In this document: positions 55,001 to 58,000 of the stretch, one piece after another
Layout of the letters: every line of letters begins with the position of its first letter
How positions within the stretch are numbered: the first letter of the stretch is position 1
Origin: Meghimatium bilineatum
Taxonomy: Eukaryota > Mollusca > Gastropoda > Stylommatophora > Philomycidae
Direction of reading: 5' to 3'
Assembly: GCA_034231615.1 (NCBI GenBank)
Contig: CM067311.1
Span: 10,371,212 to 10,435,211 of the forward strand
DNA: 64,000 nt
Position numbers and translations under genes: made by a program
The notes under the pieces: model-generated
What the model saw: only the letters and a program-made list of their open reading frames with translations
What the model was told of the DNA's origin: nothing
Database searches by the model: none

Positions 55001-58000
55001 AGGCAAGTGATTTAACAATACACAACTGCATCTAAGATTTATAGATCTAAATATGAAATCAACAATAGCATCAATAATTAATAAATAATAAATGATTTAA
55101 ACAATAAAAATCAACATATATGAAGTCCAATTAACCTGTTAAAACAACTAGAGAACCTTGATTTTGCTGGTGTTCTTTTATTTTAGTCATACAACTAAAT
55201 CAATCAATAAAGCTGTAACCCTTCAGGGTCGTAGGGGTACCACATTGGATGCACGCAGAATCCTACAGCAATTTCTATCCTCAGCGATGCGGATGAGGAA
55301 AAATCGTGTCCTGTCAATTCCTTGATCTTGTCTATCCATGCCTTTATTTGTCCTCCTCTGCGTCTTCCCCCTTCGACAGTTCCCTGCATTATTGTTTTTG
55401 ACAAGGAATCATGTCTGTATACAATCATGTCCAAACCATGCTACAACTATATACAGGTGAAAGAAAAAAAAATATTATTCTAAATTTCAAGTCACAACAA
55501 AAACACAGCTATATCACCCTGAATTTGGCATAGCTTGCAAAACAGCAAAATTCCTGCCTTTACGATCGGCTGACACCATGACTGCTCTGTGGACTACAGG
55601 AAGACGACGCACCAGGACTTCCTCCACAATTTCATTACACTGTAGATCAAGCATCCTGCTCTTACCAAAACCATCACCACACTCTAGTAGAAACAATGAA
55701 AAAAAAGTACATTATTTTTCTTAATCTCAAAAACTACAATTCATTTGACAATTCCTGAATTCTTCATCATCATCATATGACCACATTGTTAACCTCTCTT
55801 ATGTTTGTTTACTGAAAACAAAGTGGGAGATTGGAGGCAACAGAGATGTGGTTCTACAGAAGAATGCTGAGAATACCATGGACTGCCAGAAAAACTAATT
55901 TAGATGTGTTAAAAGAGTTAAATGCGAAATGGACCTTAATCAAGAATATAAGAAAAAGGCAATCTTCTTTTTTGGCCACTTCATGAGACAGGCAGGTTTA
56001 GAAAACATAATCACAACAGGCAAGATTGAAGGCACCAGAGACAGAGGGCGACAACGTGAGAAAATATTAGACAGTTTGACAACCTGGCACGGCAAAGAAA
56101 CAACAACGACTTTGATACATAATACTGTGGATAGAGAGCTGTGGAGAGCCATGACCGCCTACGCCACCCGGCATGGCACCTGATGATGATGTTTGTTTAC
56201 AGCAATTAATATAAGGTAATACTGCGTGAAATGTAACAACAATAGTACTTACATAAAACACAGGTTTTTAGAAAGTTCCACTTAGACACGACGGACTATC
56301 ACTAAAACTAGGGGGTTATGAAGACAAAGACTACACCAACCAAGAACCAGACAAAAGAGTGGTTCAAGCCTTTTGGACTAAATTTCGACCAATTGTTTGT
56401 TTAGTTCTCAGTTGGTGTGGTCTTTGTCTTTATTCATTTTGTTCTGTCATTTACATCATCTCTTTCCTGGAACTTTGTGCTCCATGATTAATCTTTCTAA
56501 AACCACTGTGTCTCAGAATAAGTCCGAAATATTTTTGCATTTTATGATAGTATTGAGGAGCCATTCTTCTTCTATGTTCAGATCAATGCGGACATCTGCA
56601 TTGGTTTGTCTTTCTGTATATGATTTTGTTAGGACCTGTCTATAACATGTTATTTCGAATGCACATATTTTCTTTTCAATTGTAGATGTAAATCTTGTAA
56701 CTAGGTCTAAGCAGTGAAGTGCGGCAATGCCAGAAATTAACAACATTACGGACTGCACAGAATGTTTATCAACCAACTGAGAATTTGAACTGTCAGTTAT
56801 GTAATTGTGGATAAACTCTGAACTAGACTGTGCTATTGTTTGATGTGTCATGTGTGAAATAATGATCATCTGATGAATAATGTGAATCTTGGATAATTAC
56901 TAAAACAGGTAAAACAATAAAATAGCAACATCTGAAACAAAATGTTGCAGAAGAGTCCTCAGAATGCTATGGAACAAACAGATCACTCATAAAACTACAC
57001 TGAAAGAAATGAACGCACAACAGAACTGACTGAACAGCAAGATTCTCTTCGGAGAACTAGACTATTTTGGTCCTATCAAACAACATGAAAGCCTAGAAAA
57101 AACAACAGAGTGGATGAAAAAGGACGATCAAAATGAAGATGGATGACATTAACCCTTTCACAACGTGTTTTTATTCCCTGTAATGTAGCAATATTTAGTT
57201 TACATCACTAGCCCTGCATGACAGCAGTACAGAGAATTCATAGTATTGTTTTATGAATGGACAGAGACAAGTTATTTGCAGAGTAAACTCTATAAAAGTC
57301 TATATATTTTGAAAGAGGATATAATGAACTATATGAATATGACAATGAGTCTTGTTTGGTGAAATTCACATGATCAAAAAAGTTTTCACGACAATTTTTT
57401 TTCTCAATGAATTTTAAGTGTAATTTATGTCAAAGCAACAAGTTATAACCGTAAAGGGGTTAAAGACTACCGCAATATGACAGAAGTGGAAAGATTAGTT
57501 AGAGACTGGCAGGAGTTTTGAAAGGCTGTGATAGCTGGTACATCCTGTCCAGGATATGCTACCTGGTGATGATGGAACAGTTTATTTCATTCAAAATGAC
57601 TTGTCAAACCACTAATAACTTCATTCAAAATGACTTGTCAAACCACTAATAACTTCATTAAAGATGACTTGTCAAACCACTAATAACTTCATTAAAAATG
57701 ATTTGTCAAACCACTAATAACTTCATTAAAAATGATTTGTCAAACCACAAATAACTTCATTAAAAAATTAAACTACTTACCTTTCACTAATTCCTTGCTT
57801 TGTTTGCTATCAAATTCTTTATTGGCTGTGGAACTGATTTTCTTGTTTGAGAGATATCCAATGAAAGCTTCACCTCGATTGCTTGACAATACCAGACATG
57901 AATTTGTCATGGCTACATCTGCTACAGTCAATTGACGCTTCAGTGCAAAATGACATCTTCTCCGATTTGGGTCAGAGCTACGCCACAAAAAAAGCTGTAG

